This document shows, piece by piece, positions 63,301 through 64,000 of a stretch of 64,000 nucleotides of DNA. The notes below the pieces were generated by a model. That model saw nothing but the letters and a program-made list of their open reading frames with translations. It did not search any database and was not told the origin of the DNA. Numbering within the stretch: the first letter of the stretch is position 1; each line of letters opens with the position of its first letter. The translations under genes were made by a program, and so were the position numbers. The stretch spans positions 246,357,889-246,421,888 of the forward strand of contig OV050030.1 in the NCBI GenBank assembly GCA_920105625.2, read 5' to 3'. This DNA comes from Clusia tigrina (Eukaryota > Arthropoda > Insecta > Diptera > Clusiidae).

Positions 63301-64000
63301 CACCTATCAAAGTTTCCAACATACAAATGCTTGTAACTTTTTACTGGAGCGTCATAAAACCTTGAAATTTTGTAACAATAAAGTACTCGAGCCTCTTGTC
63401 AATATATGCTATCGCTCAAAGCTATGCTACCCTTGAGTCCAAATAAAACACTGATAAAACTTCAAATGGCCCTAACTTCCATACGGTACGTCCTACACCT
63501 ATCAAAGTTTGCAACATACAAATGCTTGTAACTTTTTACTGGAGCATCATAAAATCTTGAAATTTGGTAATAGTAAAGTACTCGAGCCTCTTTTCAAAAT
63601 AAGTTATCGCTCAAAGCTATGCTACACTTGCGTCCCAATTCAAACACTGATAAAACTTCAAATGGCCCTAACTTCCATACGGTACGTCCTACACCTATCA
63701 AAGATTGCAACATACAAATGCTTGTAACTTTTTACTGGAGCGTCATAAAACCTTGAAATTTTTTCACAATTAAGTACTCGAAACTCTTGTCAATTTAAGC
63801 TATCGTTCAAAGCTATGCTTCCCTTGAGTCCCAAATCAAACACTGATGAAACTTCAAATGGCCCTAACTTCTATACGGTACGTCCTACACCTATCAAACT
63901 TTGCAACATACAAATGCTTGTAACTTTTTACTGGAGCGTCATAAAACCTTGAAATTTTGTAACAATAAATTACTCGAGCCTCTTGTCAATTTAAGCTATC
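57332..64000 (+). repeat. Domain 7: mixed monomers with short-range duplications
   Basis: About 34 monomers continuing to the window edge. Parts of block A/B order recur (gtaaccataaag with ctagagtccc near 57690 and 62393; cagcatacaaatg; tttttcacaataaag). A two-monomer segment with gtttccaacatac, cttgagtccgaaatc and ttctatatgg is present near 59391-59790 and again near 60566-60965 (offset 1175, six monomers). The variant caaatcagacactg occurs near 61481 and 62070 (three monomers apart). No HOR longer than about six monomers is obvious here. Confidence 0.78.

Larger units (their letters stand above)
1..64000 (+). repeat. 196-bp satellite DNA array, whole window
   Basis: The sequence is a head-to-tail array of one monomer of about 196 bp. 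The phase anchor tcgctcaaag falls at 1, 197 and 393 and the same phase is still kept at 63999. Single-base indels give 195 or 197 bp variants, and larger deletions give the 164-, 97- and 85-bp forms listed separately. The consensus is about 37% G+C and carries ScaI (agtact) and XhoI (ctcgag) sites and five CpG dinucleotides. I saw no inverted monomer, transposon, unique spacer or gene. The length is near one nucleosome plus linker, which is usual for centromeric and heterochromatic satellites; a centromeric role is inference only. The family is not one I can name. Confidence 0.98.

Noticed and set aside
414..63727. Open frames of 61-84 codons on both strands recurring throughout
   Set aside because: All fall at equivalent phases of the 196-bp monomer, with near-identical translations, and end at stops built into the repeat. 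There is no start context, domain or codon signal. They are by-products of stop-free stretches in the satellite.
1..64000. CRISPR array
   Set aside because: The repeated unit is the whole 196 bp; there are no short repeats separated by unique spacers.
1..64000. CENP-B box or telomere repeats
   Set aside because: I looked for the CENP-B core pattern TTCG-4N-A-2N-CGGG and for telomere-type short repeats and found neither in the monomer or its variants; acttcgatacgg does not fit the spacing.
1..64000. tRNA, rRNA or other structured RNA genes
   Set aside because: No cloverleaf, Pol III box B or rRNA-like segment was seen. The hairpin-like motifs present are only a few bases long.

Overview
This 64 kb window is one uninterrupted array of a tandem satellite repeat. 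The consensus monomer is 196 bp and about 37% G+C (counted by hand). Every monomer lies head to tail in the same orientation. From the phase at the two ends and the truncated copies I found, the window holds about 330 monomers, nine of them clearly shortened. I see no gene, RNA gene, transposon, CRISPR array or non-satellite insertion. All open frames are short, start at equivalent points of the monomer and recur with its period, so none is annotated as coding.

Such an array indicates a nuclear eukaryotic genome assembled from long reads, most likely a centromeric, pericentromeric or other heterochromatic block. The species cannot be fixed from the sequence. I do not recognise the monomer. 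Motifs such as caaatggccctaactt loosely recall plant centromeric satellites, but that is a memory-based impression, not a match.

Layout (boundaries accurate to about one monomer): (1) 1-6063, a higher-order repeat (HOR) of 1956 bp marked by 97-bp half-monomers; (2) 6238-15250, three long blocks (periods 3325 and 2739 bp) with nested 782-bp four-monomer tandem copies; (3) 15250-20700, monomers more different from each other and no tidy HOR; (4) 20700-30950, a mosaic with 2543-, 1962- and 1765-bp offsets; (5) 31005-40414, three nearly identical copies of a 16-monomer, 3137-bp HOR; (6) 40415-57331, nested large duplications (7449 and 5490 bp) ending in two tandem copies of a 2436-bp unit that carries an 85-bp truncated monomer; (7) 57332-64000, mixed monomers with short-range duplications.

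Two features of the monomer stand out. It contains a degenerate direct duplication of about 56 bp (34 of 56 positions identical, ungapped, hand count), so 196 bp is close to 3.5 ancestral units. Variation between monomers is also uneven: roughly positions 10-100 are much more constant than positions 120-196. Nothing here is a gene system. The interest lies in the evolution and possible chromatin role of the array.
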